Source of the DNA: Litsea cubeba
Taxonomy: Eukaryota > Streptophyta > Magnoliopsida > Laurales > Lauraceae
Assembly: GCA_012931725.1 (NCBI GenBank)
Contig: CM022948.1
Coordinates: forward strand, 44,147,938-44,211,937
Direction of reading: 5' to 3'
DNA length: 64,000 nt
Shown: one piece after another, positions 1 through 11,500 of the stretch
How the letters are laid out: every line of letters begins with the position of its first letter
How positions within the stretch are numbered: position 1 is the stretch's first letter
Program-made: the position numbers and the translations under genes
The notes under the pieces: generated by a model
What the model saw: the letters and a program-made list of their open reading frames with translations, nothing else
Database searches by the model: none
What the model was told of the DNA's origin: nothing

Positions 1-601
1 ATTAGATGGCATAGATTCTTTATTGCATCTGCACGTCCCAACTGATCAAGCCTGAGCACCCAAAACACAGAGCTGTTGACCCATATGAAGGATCTCACCC
101 ATGGTGAATTAAAGCATAAGAACTCGACTTCGTCAGTTCATCCACAAATGCTGAAGATTAAGAGCACTGGTCACTCAGTAGCATGAGGTGACTCGATCTC
201 TCTTAGTGATAGTACTATTTTAGAGATCACACCTACAATGGTCCTGTTCAATGCATGACATATGCACTAATGAGATAAATCCGGGAAAGACCTCCCGTGA
301 CTTAGGTAAGTCACCCTGAATACAGGAGAGTGTCTCACTATAACTTACACCAAGATGAAGTGCCCAACTCCATCTCTCAGTTATGAACAAATATATTGTT
401 TCCAGTGTCCATGAATCATACCTATCTGTGTGTAGCCACTACACACCTAATTCATTTACTAGAAACAATGGGCCTTACATAACCATACATATATACATGT
501 TTAAAGAGAAAAGAGTCATTCCATTAAATAACCAGTAAATATCCAGTGACAAAAGATGAGAGTGCAGCTAGTGGGCTTTAGGGCATACACCAATCCCAAC
601 A
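1..601 (-). repeat. Copia LTR, truncated by window start (x-type)
   Basis: This is the terminal ~600 bp of a copia-family LTR that is cut by the window edge. On the minus strand it begins TGTTGGGATTGG (ending CCAATCCCAACA at 601 on plus), which fits a 5' TG terminus. It matches the right end of the LTR at 44618-46655 almost base for base and shares its subtype-specific bases, so it belongs to the x subtype rather than to the neighbouring LTR at 1046. It is probably the 5' LTR of another copy of the same element lying to the left of the window. Confidence 0.85.
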
Positions 602-1045
602 GAAAGGAGTTTCCTTCGCTTGGTCTAATCACCAGAGCTAGCCAATTTTATCAAGGCTGGAAAGATTCATGGTCTCAAACGATTGTCTAGAATTATATCC
701 AGAGGTATATCAACTAGCCCTTCCAAAGACTGGTTCTGATCACTGTCCTATTTTGCTTGATTCTAATCCAAATAGGTGGGGCCCAACCCCGTTTCGTTTT
801 GAGCTAATGTGGCTAGAGGAAAAACACTTTCTAGAAAAAAATATTGATTGGTGGAAAGAAATGAAAATTGAGGGATGGGCGGGCAATAGGTTGGCTACTA
901 AGTTGAAACTATTGAAGTTGAAAATCAATGATTGGGCCAAGAATAACTTTGGAGTGGCGAGAGTGAGTAATATGCAATTACTAGAAGAGATACAAAACCT
1001 TGATAGGAAAGAGGAAGCCGGTCAACTGTCTTTGGAGGAAGAAGC
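602..1045 (+). pseudogene. Old L1 LINE fragment, endonuclease C-terminal part (left copy)
   Basis: A 444 bp piece of an L1-type LINE ORF2. The frame that includes 669-1045 reads the end of the apurinic endonuclease domain, with the diagnostic SDHCPILLDSN (the SDH catalytic motif of exonuclease-III-like endonucleases), and then the helical linker before the reverse transcriptase. Residues after about 1046 in the open frame come from the copia LTR, so the LINE ORF is cut at GAAGC. A second copy of the same length lies at 46656-47099 and is better preserved. The left copy has an extra stop where the right reads SLPILSRLDRF. I count about a dozen differences over 444 bp. Confidence 0.85.
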
Positions 1046-2635
1046 TGAAAGAAACCGCGATTCAGATCTGGAAAACACTACCAGAAGACGTCCATGGCTG
1101 ATTTAGAACAAGACAGATTTTAAAACAAATCTGATTTCAGCATATGCGCAGCACAAATCACCATATAAATCGCATTATAACTCCACCGAATCATGATCAA
1201 CAAGTGTATAATTAAAGGAGATACAAGAAGACTATTACCTTGATGATATGTAGACTTCAAATCTCTGAAATAAAAGATCCAATGGGCTGAACTCAGACCT
1301 GCAATCAGCAAACACCTTGCTGGAATTTTCTGCAGTAGAATAGCTTTTGATCTTCTTCTCTATTTCACTTCCAAATCTGATTGGCTAAGATGGTGGGATC
1401 TTAATCTAGATTTCTAGATGGGTTTTGAGAACTTTTTATCTATGGAAAATCTCAGACCTGAAGTTCTCCTCAATGAAGAAGAAAAAAAAGGCTGGACGTG
1501 TGAGATTTTCTAGCATAGGGGATATGTATTGGACGTCCAGGGGGGGCTTCCTCCTTTTATTGAAAACTTTAGGATTGCTTTCCTTAAAAGCTATCCCTAC
1601 TAATTCTCTTAGATGTCCTAAAAGGAAAGTACAATCTAAAGATTTATTTCCTTCTAGGAACACTCCAATTAGAAACGGAAATTAAAGGAACATCCCACAA
1701 ACTTTAGCAATTAGTAACCTTAGTTGCACAACACTTACTAATTTAAGTTTCTAATTCAAAAAGGAAACTTTACTATAGGAATACTAATCTAAAGAGGAGT
1801 CCAACCTTCCAAGTAGAGAGACCTACTCAAAGTTGGAAACCCCACCTATGGAATTCCCATTATGGACGTCCCACATAAAATAATGCACACCATGGCCCAC
1901 ATGATTATTAATCATACCATGACCCACAAGTTAATAATTTATCTAGAATTAAATTCATGTATGCCATCAAAGGCCTATTTGAATTTAAACTCAAAATTAT
2001 TTTTCCACTAAAATAATTCAACCATATGTCATCTAAACAAATTAGGAAACCATGCCAATATAGGAAAGTAACTAGAGAAGGGACCAAAAGACATATTTGC
2101 CCTTGGCTCCCAAAATGACCAAAAATGTCCATGCTAAACCCATAGCAACATTAAGACCATTTTAACCTTAACTCATTCCACTATAGAGTTATGGTTGAAC
2201 TCCAGGGACAAATAATAATTATAAAATAAGCTCGTCAGAAAATGACAGTTGTCTTCGACCTACTAAGTAAAATAACTTAAATGCCCCTCTATGTAACATC
2301 CATAATCAAGTCAGGTTATCCGATGTACTATCAACCTTCTCGATTACATCTAAACCTTAGAACTTCATATCTTTAACTTAATCATCATCCGTATATCATT
2401 CTCTTGGTCCAGGGAGCGACCCACAAGTTCAATATCCATATGGAACATCAAAATACTAAGATCTTAGATTTTGATGATTAATCGGATAATTCTAAGGGGA
2501 CGATCACTCCATCATTAGATGGCATAGATTCTTTATTGCATCTACACGTTCCAACTGATCAAGCCCGAGCACCCAAAACACAGAGCTGTTGACCCATATG
2601 AAGGATCTCACCCATAGTGAATTAAAGCACAAGAA

Positions 2636-2640
2636 CTTGA
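2636..2640. repeat. Target site duplication CTTGA, left copy (LARD1)
   Basis: CTTGA directly before the LARD1 5' LTR is repeated at 12469-12473 directly after its 3' LTR. The uninterrupted LTR at 48690 reads AAGAACTTGACTTC at the same place, confirming a clean 5 bp duplication. Confidence 0.95.
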
Positions 2641-3133
2641 TGTAAGATCCCGACCCCAATCCTTTTGTTTAGCATTGACTTAATCATGGTTTAACTTTTT
2701 AAGCGAGATTTGATTTAGTTTGACCTTGTTTTCGAATTTGATTGGATTTTTCCTTGCCTTGGAGATTTTGTAGACCGTTGACTTTGGTTTGACCCGGTTT
2801 ATTCGATATGTATTTTTTTTATGGGAAATTACTTCGGACTTCTAAAAATTCTGGATTTGGTGTATTTCGACTCATCTGATGAAGTTTAACAACTTTCATG
2901 TTTTAATCATTTTGGTTTGATACTCAGAAATCACGTTTTTCGAGGAAAATGGGCAAAAATGACATTTTCACTAAATCTGTCCATGAATTTCGAAAATTTC
3001 AGAAATTGGGGAAAATATACTTTTTGGAAAGTAGATATTTCGCCGATCGTTTTTGTCTTCTTCGTCGTTTTCATTCGGGGCCCGCATATACCATTTTTAG
3101 CTTGATGAAGACCGGGGCCCACAAGACCCATTC

Positions 3134-3140
3134 TATAAGA
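3134..3140 (+). promoter_or_regulatory. TATA-like box in LARD1 5' LTR
   Basis: TATAAGA followed by a CT-rich stretch (TCTTCTTCTCCTTC), the usual layout of a plant LTR promoter. The motif is kept at 9012, 22345 and 35297 in the other LARD LTRs. It would mark the U3/R boundary about 25-30 bp downstream. Confidence 0.55.
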
Positions 3141-4031
3141 GGGGAACCCCTCTCTTCTTCTCCTTCATTCGTTTCCAGCAAGGGATTGAGCTAGGGCTCT
3201 TTCCCTCTCTTCCCACTCTTTCTCTCTCATCTGAAACACCTCTCTCTTGGAGCTTTCATGGAGATTTGATCTCACCTCCTTCTTCTCCTCCCTCTTGGCT
3301 TTCCAAAGACCCCATTTTCAAGAGCTTTGGGCTAGGACAACCCTCCTCTTCAAGCCCTTCTTCTTCTTTGGAACACCCAAAGGTTAGCAATGGTTTTCTT
3401 TTCTTTAGATCTTTGTTTTCCAAACCATTTTGAAGGGTTTTATCATTTATGCAATGGGTTTTCATGGAGGTTTGCAATGGTGGATTTCTAGGGTTTCTTC
3501 TTGAGCCATTTTGGGGATTTCATGATTTGGGAGCTTGAGGCCATTAGAGGACTTTCATAGAGTGTTTTTCATCTTCTCTTGACTCAAGGCAAGTAGAATT
3601 TTCAACTAATATGATGTTTACATGTTTCTTGTTTGGTTTCATGGTTTTGTCTTCACTATGTTCTAAGCCTTTGTGATTTATGGATTTACATTGAATGAAT
3701 GAACTAATGTAAGTTGATTTCCACTTATGCTATTTTCTTATGATGTGTTGGGAGTTTGGTTTCATTTTAGCCACTTGATAGTTTGATTTCTTTGTATTAA
3801 TGGTGTTGTTCTCTAAGTATGGGAAAAACCTTGATTTTTAAAAGTGTTGTGTTTGGCTAATTAGGATGATTAGGAATGGTGATTGATGAGTTTGGAAGGT
3901 CAAGGAAGGGCCCAAAGGATCTATGAAATTTGTAGGAAAGGTTGGAAATGGAAAATGATCAGAAAAATCAGAAAAAAATGCAAGGAGATGGGGAATTCTG
4001 CACTCGGGCCGGACTGGGCAGGCCCAGTCCG

Positions 4032-4108
4032 CTCGAGCGACCCACTGGGTCGCTCGAGCGGACCAGGCACTGTCTGGGTCCGCTCGAGCGGGCCTGGGTC
4101 CGCTCGAG
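4032..4108. repeat. Cluster of four CGCTCGAGCG-type palindromes
   Basis: Four CTCGAG cores, at 4032, 4053, 4083 and 4103, are embedded in GGTCCGCTCGAGCG(A/G)CC units alternating with GACCCACTGGGTC. Each unit is self-complementary. The 3' LTR has six units here instead of four. Confidence 0.9.
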
Positions 4109-4139
4109 CGAGCCCAGCTCAGTCTGGGCTCGGGTTTGG

Positions 4140-4770
4140 GCCCAAGTTTGGATTGTTTGTGGGCCAGATTGTTTGGGGCTTTCTTGGGCCTGATTCAGGC
4201 CAGTCCTTGGGCCATTTCAAGACCTGATGTTGGGTCAGTTTAGGGCCTGATAGTGGGCTGTTTTAGAATGTGTTGGTGGGCCTGTTTTATGGTTAGTTTG
4301 GGTTGGTTTTAAAACCTGTTCCTTGGGCCTGATTCAAATTAGTTTTGGACCGTTTTTAAAAATCAGTTTTTGTGGGCCTGTTCAGTTTAGTCTCGGGCTG
4401 TTTTTAAGGTTTGTTTGTGGGTCATCTTAGGCTTAGTTTCGTGGGCCTGTTCAGGTTGGTTTTGGTCGCTTTAAAAATCAGTTTTGTGGGCCTGTTCGAA
4501 GTTTGTTTGGGCTGTTTTTAAGAATTGTTTTGAAGGCCATTTAAGTGTTAGTTTTGGACTGTTTTTAAAATCAGTTTTGTGGGCCCCTAAAGTCTAGTTT
4601 GGGTCGCTTTAAAAATCAGTTTTGTGGGCCTGTTCAGATTAGTTTTGGGCTGTTTTTAAGATGTGTTTTGTGGGCCATTCAAGGTTTAACTATGAACTCA
4701 TTTCAAGGTCTGTTTGGGCCGGATTTAAAGGATTGTTTTGGGGTTTGGTTCAAGGCCAGTTATGGGCCTG
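4140..4770 (+). repeat. Degenerate ~58 bp repeat array (GTGGGCCTGTTC...TTTTAAAA)
   Basis: About ten imperfect units, each pairing a GTGGGCCTG/GGGCTG block with a TTTTAAAAATCAGTTTTG block. The same array occurs at 10070-10700, 23330-23790 and 36290-36740 in the other three LARD LTRs, so it is a fixed part of the LTR. Confidence 0.75.
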
Positions 4771-5304
4771 TTTTTAAGAGTTTTGTCATTACTTCGATAC
4801 TTGGTAATTTGTGAAATGGGAATGATGTGAGAATGAGGGTATGTGAAATTACCTGGGAACCGTTCGGGTCTTAATGCGCACTTATCATTTAAATATTATG
4901 GATTTTCATTGGCATCAAACGCACTTCTTATTAATTAATGTTTAAAGGTTAAATGTGCATTGAGATGGTTCCTTGGTAAGTCATTAAGTCATTCTCCACT
5001 GTCCATTCCATTTCAAGTCAGAAAAATGTATTTGTATTTGTATTTGAATTTGTATTTGTTTTCTTTGGTGAACTAACTCAAATAGCATCGATGATTTGTT
5101 ATAAAATCATGTGTCTTCCCATGTTCGAAAGGGTTGATCGTATGATTTTATACAAATCACCTTGATGCGTATTTGAACGGTTTACCAGAGATATTCGTAT
5201 GTTTTCTCCGATTCGATTTGAAAAGAGATTTGGAGTATGTTTGTCACATTCGGGATTTCTTCGATGAGACCATTATTTGTTAAGGTTAGTATTTTGAAAA
5301 CAAA

Positions 5305-5530
5305 CCCCGAGGCAAGACGGGGCCAGAGCTATGTGGTGCGAGCCCCTGAGCCAAAGGGATTAGTATTATGTTAGATTTGCATCTGTTTGAGTTTGAAAAC
5401 TAAAGGCACCACTAGGCTTAGGTCACCTTGTCGGGCTGATCACCCGGCTTGGGATCTTTACTCTGTCCGCCAGCTGCAGCTTGGATTCCGTCTGTACCGA
5501 CCATGGCAACGGTAATGATCTGCCGGTCCC
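5305..5530 (+). other. GC-rich island conserved among all LARD LTRs
   Basis: This segment contains CCCCGAGGCAAGACGGGGCC, GAGCCCCTGAGCC and GGGCTGATCACCCGGCTTGGG and is nearly identical between the LARD1 and LARD2 subfamilies, while surrounding AT-rich sequence has drifted. It may be a cis-acting RNA element (packaging, dimerisation or 3' end formation); the function is inference only. Confidence 0.5.
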
Positions 5531-6059
5531 ATTTGTATGGCTACGGTTCTGATCCTCTGTTTAGTACCACGTTCAGTGGCTACGCTCTGTTTGCTCTTAT
5601 TACTTCGGTAATAGGAGGATTTAGCTATTTGTGGTCGCCTAGGTTTTATCCACATATTACTTTAGTTTATGATTATTGTCGATTATGCCTTCTACGCTTT
5701 GATTTGTTTAATATTTACGATATCGACCTTTATCGTATTGTTTCTACTATTCAGTTTTTAAATGTATTTCCAATTATTAAATGCTTTGCTTAGGTGGTTA
5801 TCTTTTCGAGACATTTATGCTTTAGAGACTGTTCGTTTATAGCTTTGACATTCATGTTCGGTCTTTCGATCGTCTTATCGTGATTTATTGTTATTATTGG
5901 TTAGACTCTTTATTCGGTTTTACGAGGATTTCGCCTGGTTTCATGTATGTTCTTTCATTCATATTATTTGTTTATTTGCTTGCCAGACCGTCGTGTCTGA
6001 CCCTTTTTGTTTGGTGCCAGTTTCTTCTCTTTTCTGTTTGTAGGTGTTTGATCAGAGGA

Positions 6060-6074
6060 GGCGGTGGGACCGCC
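6060..6074 (+). other. Perfect short hairpin GGCGGT-GGG-ACCGCC
   Basis: A 6 bp stem with a 3 nt loop, kept in all four LARD LTRs about 470 bp before the LTR end. Conservation across subfamilies suggests an RNA structure, but the function is unknown. Confidence 0.5.
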
Positions 6075-6546
6075 GGTCTACGTGAGAGGCTGCCAATTGA
6101 TATCATCTAGATGTCAAGTTTGGCACCGGAGTTCGTATCAATCTTTGAGGGTAGTATTCTGTTTAGTTGGTTATATTTTGTATGGCTTTATCAGCCTTTT
6201 TCTTTTGGGTTTGTAATTAAGACATCTGTTAATTGTAACTTGAATATGTGGGAAATAATAGTTTGTCACTACCAGCTCAGTATGCTCTGACGTATGAATT
6301 ATGCCAGTCTGTTTATTGATGGCTTTGTGATATTGGTTGCGTGCGACACGGAACCCGATGGCCACGGATTCCAGGTCGTAACACCATGTTTAGCTTCCGC
6401 GAAAAATATACTCTGATTGTGTTGGAATGTGATTATCCTCATTCACGCAGATCTTGGGAACTATAACAAAAAGTTTCAAATTATTCCAAAATTTCGCACC
6501 CCGAGATCGGTTCGCTGCAGGTCCCGGTTTCGGGGCGTGACAGGTT

Positions 6547-6558
6547 TGGTATCAGAGC
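6547..6558 (+). other. LARD1 primer binding site (initiator-Met tRNA type)
   Basis: TGGTATCAGAGC lies four bases after the 5' LTR end and is the common plant primer site complementary to the 3' end of initiator-Met tRNA. Confidence 0.92.
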
Positions 6559-8506
6559 TGGTTAGTTTCTAGGAAATAAAATACTCTAGAGACGTTAAGA
6601 CGTGTGGTGAGGATTCGTTAGATTGTGTCGATTTGTTTTCTCGTGTCTTTGTTTCGTTGGATTTGAGTCGGCTTTTCTTTCAGTTCGGGAGATTTTGCTT
6701 GTCTTGTCTTTTAGTTCTGTTGTCAGGAGATTTGGATGGCCAAATTTCCTCCTTAGTGGTGGAGAATTTTTAAAATCTCCATGCTCTTGTCTAGTGTCTT
6801 TTGTCTATGCTTGTGTCGGAGACTGAGAACCTCGTGGATTTAGTATGTGTTTTCGGAGAACGTCAGCAGACTTTCAGCCTTCAGCATCTCCGTTGTGGTT
6901 AATGAGAGAAGATATATGCGTTTGCCCGTCAGAGTTGGACTCGAGCAGTAATTGAAGATCCCCTTTCAGCTAATTGGAGATCGTCATGCAGCGTACCAAG
7001 GTGAGTAAATGTGGATTATTGGGTGAACTCAGACCATCTTTCTAAGATGAAGGACTGCAGGAGACATATTAGTTGGCAATTTTTATGAAGGGAGAAGTGA
7101 TCTTAGTTAGTACGATTGGAAGCTAGTGCGAGAAACTCAGGGATTTTCCGGATTCGACGAGCCTTGTCATGGTTTTGGCCGAGAATTTTGGTAACTTGCA
7201 GCTTAGCCGGTGTAGTTGATTCAGCAAGGGAGTACCTCGGTGGTTTGGATGTTCATTTCTTATTTAAAATGATTTTCATGATATTTTCATCTTGTTATGT
7301 TTTCCTTAATGTCTATGATTTATCCATGTAGTGTGTAAACAATGAATTTATGTTTCTTCTTTAAGGCTTATTTTGAAATAAACTATATTATTATACTCTT
7401 TTCATAAGTCACATGAGTTCGTTTTCCTAAGGATTTGTGTTTCGAATTTTTGTTTAATCTTCATAAGATATTATCTTGTAATGACCTTAGAATTTCGCTC
7501 TTGTTTAGTTTTCTTAAATGTTGACACTTACATTTCAAAACCTTAAAGATTTCAAAACTTTGTATGTGTTTGGCTGGAAATGGATTTTAACAAAATTTAA
7601 TGTATGGTCATATTACATGAATTGATTCATTTTTGAAAATCCTAATTTGAGGCTGTTGAGTATTTCAAGGATTTGTTGAGTCATGAAAACATGAATTTCG
7701 AAAATGAATAATGTTGTTTCATGTTCAAAACTTTGGAAAACCTCATCTTTTGAGCTTTATTCGATGATTTGGAAGTTCAATTTTTTTTTACTATGATTTG
7801 AAATGATAAAATTTAGCTAAGTAATTATTTTGGTCATTATGTTTAAAATTTAAAGGGTTGTTTGGCATCGGATGGAAGGAGTTGTATTAGTATAGTTGGA
7901 GCTTGGAAGTGTAAGAATTGGAGGGATGATGGATGTCAAGTTGTGTATTAGTTCAGTTGAGAACAAGGTTGGACCTACGAGAGAATCAACATCATTCAAG
8001 ACTTGAATTGACAGTTTCAGTTCTTCAGGGATTGACATCAGATTGGATTTCCAAGGTCGGCTTTACAGGTCAGGGGTAGGAGATTTGAAGAGTGAAATCT
8101 GAAGAGGCAAGCATCAAGAGCACCATGTACAGTTTGGAAGGATTTAAGGCACATGATTCCAAAGTTTTCGAAAGAGGCAGAACCTACAGTTCTTTGGACC
8201 GACAGTCGCTGACGAGATAAGTAAAAGGATTGATCCGGTGCGAGAAACTACAGATGACACCAAGGATGCTTAGGAGTGTTGGACACTAGTTTGGCCAGAG
8301 GAGTTTGTTTTAGAGCAGATATGTGGATTAGTGTGAAGCCTTCAACCGAATCAGAGTGTGATTGACCGTGCATCTCAACGTCAGGTTTGATAAGAGGATG
8401 TCTCTCAGTCACCAAGGTCTAGCATAGGGTGTCAGTGTTTTCGTTTGTCTTTTTGGGTTTTCGATTTTGATTTGGTTTAAGCCATTTGGAGGACCAAATG
8501 GATTCT
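6559..8506 (+). other. LARD1 internal region, non-coding
   Basis: About 1.95 kb between primer site and purine tract. I find no gag, protease, integrase or reverse transcriptase motifs in any frame; open frames are short (up to 71 aa). The sequence is homologous to the LARD2 internal region at 32533-34794, so the non-coding core is maintained across subfamilies. The stretch just before the purine tract (GGAGGACCAAATGG) resembles the 3' end of Tekay-type elements. Confidence 0.75.
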
Positions 8507-8519
8507 AAGGGGGGGAGGA
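8507..8519 (+). other. LARD1 polypurine tract
   Basis: AAGGGGGGGAGGA abuts the 3' LTR start TGTAAGATCC. It is the plus-strand primer for reverse transcription. Confidence 0.9.
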
Positions 8520-11500
8520 TGTAAGATCCCGACCCCAATCCTTTTGTTTAGCATTGACTTAATCATGGTTTAACTTTTTAAGCGAGATTTGATTTAGTTT
8601 GACCTTGTTTTCGAATTTGATTGGATTTTTCCTTGCCTTGGAGATTTTGTAGACCGTTGACTTTGGTTTGACCCGGTTTATTCGATATGTATTTTTTTAT
8701 GGGAAATTACTTCGGACTTCTAAAAATTCTGGATTTGGTGTATTTCGACTCATCTGATGAAGTTTAACAACTTTCATGTTTTAATCATTTTGGTTTGATA
8801 CTCAGAAATCACGTTTTTCGAGGAAAATGGGCAAAAATGACATTTTCACTAAATCTGTCCATGAATTTCGAAAATTTCAGAAATTGGGGAAAATATACTT
8901 TTTGGAAAGTAGATATTTCGCCGATCGTTTTTGTCTTCTTCGTCGTTTTCATTCGGGGCCCGCATATACCATTTTTAGCTTGATGAAGACCGGGGCCCAC
9001 AAGACCCATTCTATAAGAGGGGAACCCCTCTCTTCTTCTCCTTCATTCGTTTCCAGCAAGGGATTGAGCTAGGGCTCTTTCCCTCTCTTCCCACTCTTTC
9101 TCTCTCATCTGAAACACCTCTCTCTTGGAGCTTTCATGGAGATTTGATCTCACCTCCTTCTTCTCCTCCCTCTTGGCTTTCCAAAGACCCCATTTTCAAG
9201 AGCTTTGGGCTAGGACAACCCTCCTCTTCAAGCCCTTCTTCTTCTTTGGAACACCCAAAGGTTAGCAATGGTTTTCTTTTCTTTAGATCTTTGTTTTCCA
9301 AACCATTTTGAAGGGTTTTATCATTTATGCAATGGGTTTTCATGGAGGTTTGCAATGGTGGATTTCTAGGGTTTCTTCTTGAGCCATTTTGGGGATTTCA
9401 TGATTTGGGAGCTTGAGGCCATTAGAGGACTTTCATAGAGTGTTTTTCATCTTCTCTTGACTCAAGGCAAGTAGAATTTTCAACTAATATGATGTTTACA
9501 TGTTTCTTGTTTGGTTTCATGGTTTTGTCTTCACTATGTTCTAAGCCTTTGTGATTTATGGATTTACATTGAATGAATGAACTAATGTAAGTTGATTTCC
9601 ACTTATGCTATTTTCTTATGATGTGTTGGGAGTTTGGTTTCATTTTAGCCACTTGATAGTTTGATTTCTTTGTATTAATGGTGTTGTGCTCTAAGTATGG
9701 GAAAAACCTTGATTTTTAAAAGTGTTGTGTTTGGCTAATTAGGATGATTAGGAATGGTGATTGATGAGTTTGGAAGGTCAAGGAAGGGCCCAATCTATGA
9801 AATTTGTAGGAAAGGTTGGAAATGGAAAATGATCAGAAAAATCAGAAAAAAATGCAAGGAGATGGGGAATTCTGCACTCGGGCCGGACTGGGCAGGCCCA
9901 GTCCGCTCGAGCGACCCACTGGGTCGCTCGAGCGGACCAGGCACTGTCTGGGTCCGCTCGAGCGACCCACTGGGTCGCTCGAGCGACCCAGCTTCTGTCT
10001 GGGTCCGCTCGAGCGGGCCTGGGTCCGCTCGAGCGAGCCCAGCTCAGTCTGGGCTCGGGTTTGGGCCCAAGTTTGGATTGTTTGTGGGCCAGATTGTTTG
10101 GGGCTTTCTTGGGCCTGATTCAGGCCAGTCCTTGGGCCATTTCAAGACCTGATGTTGGGTCAGTTTAGGGCCTGATAGTGGGCTGTTTTAGAATGTGTTG
10201 GTGGGCCTGTTTTATGGTTAGTTTGGGTTGGTTTTAAAACCTGTTCCTTGGGCCTGATTCAAATTAGTTTTGGACCGTTTTTAAAAATCAGTTTTTGTGG
10301 GCCTGTTCAGTTTAGTCTCGGGCTGTTTTTAAGGTTTGTTTGTGGGTCATCTTAGGCTTAGTTTCGTGGGCCTGTTCAGGTTGGTTTTGGTCGCTTTAAA
10401 AATCAGTTTTGTGGGCCTGTTCGAAGTTTGTTTGGGCTGTTTTTAAGAATTGTTTTGAAGGCCATTTAAGTGTTAGTTTTGGACTGTTTTTAAAATCAGT
10501 TTTGTGGGCCCCTAAAGGTCTAGTTTGGGTCGCTTTAAAAATCAGTTTTGTGGGCCTGTTCAGATTAGTTTTGGGCTGTTTTTAAGATGTGTTTTGTGGG
10601 CCATTCAAGGTTTAACTATGAACTCATTTCAAGGTCTGTTTGGGCCGGATTTAAAGGATTGTTTTGGGGTTTGGTTCAAGGCCAGTCATGGGCCTGTTTT
10701 TAAGAGTTTTGTCATTACTTCGATACTTGGTAATTTGTGAAATGGGAATGATGTGAGAATGAGGGTATGTGAAATTACCTGGGAACCGTTCGGGTCTTAA
10801 TGCGCACTTATCATTTAAATATTATGGATTTTCATTGGCATCAAACGCACTTCTTATTAATTAATGTTTAAAGGTTAAATGTGCATTGAGATGGTTCCTT
10901 GGTAAGTCATTAAGTCATTCTCCACTGTCCATTCCATTTCAAGTCAGAAAAATGTATTTGTATTTGTATTTGAATTTGTATTTGTTTTCTTTGGTGAACT
11001 AACTCAAATAGCATCGATGATTTGTTATAAAATCATGTGTCTTCCCATGTTCGAAAGGGTTGATCGTATGATTTTATACAAATCACCTTGATGCGTATTT
11101 GAACGGTTTACCAGAGATATTCGTAAGTTTTCTTCGATTCGATTTGAAAAGAGATTTGGAGTATGTTTGTCACATTCGGGATTTCTTCGATGAGACCATT
11201 ATTTGTTAAGGTTAGTATTTTGAAAACAAACCCCGAGGCAAGACGGGGCCAGAGCTATGTGGTGCGAGCCCCTGAGCCAAAGGGATTAGTATTATGTTAG
11301 ATTTGCATCTGTTTGAGTTTGAAAACTAAAGGCACCACTAGGCTTAGGTCACCTTGTCGGGCTGATCACCCGGCTTGGGATCTTTACTCTGTCCGCCAGC
11401 TGCAGCTTGGATTCCGTCTGTACCGACCATGGCAACGGTAATGATCTGCCGGTCCCATTTGTATGGCTACGGTTCTGATCCTCTGTTTAGTACCACGTTC

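Larger units (their letters stand above)
2641..6542 (+). repeat. LARD1 5' LTR
   Basis: 3902 bp, TGTAAGATCC to GGGGCGTGACA. It contains a TATA-like box, a CTCGAG palindrome cluster, an array of degenerate ~58 bp units rich in GTGGGCCTG, a GC-rich conserved island and a short perfect hairpin. Open frames such as 3883-4227 and 5449-5793 recur unchanged in the 3' LTR because the LTRs are near identical. They show no protein similarity and I do not call them genes. Confidence 0.93.

Noticed and set aside
1120..1311. Minus ORF recurring at 44675-44884 and 47157-47366 (starts MLIAGLSSAHW)
   Set aside because: It recurs because it lies in homologous copia LTRs. Short, no domain, and it differs at the end between copies.
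4032..4108. Regularly spaced palindromes considered as a CRISPR-like array
   Set aside because: This is a eukaryotic LTR; the spacers are themselves parts of the repeat unit, and there are no cas genes.
3883..4227. Plus ORFs of 100-132 aa in LARD LTRs (also 9754-10152, 23128-23455, 35992-36408)
   Set aside because: They translate the CTCGAG and GTGGGCC repeats in whichever frame is open; reading frames differ between LTRs.
5449..5793. Hydrophobic 114-152 aa ORFs in all four LARD LTRs
   Set aside because: Composition of AT-rich LTR sequence. Frames and ends differ between LARD1 and LARD2, so protein-level conservation is not supported.
7850..8038. Minus ORF shared with 33921-34118 (MSIPEELKLSIQVL)
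   Set aside because: Similar at its start because the internal regions are homologous, then diverges with frameshifts; no recognisable domain.
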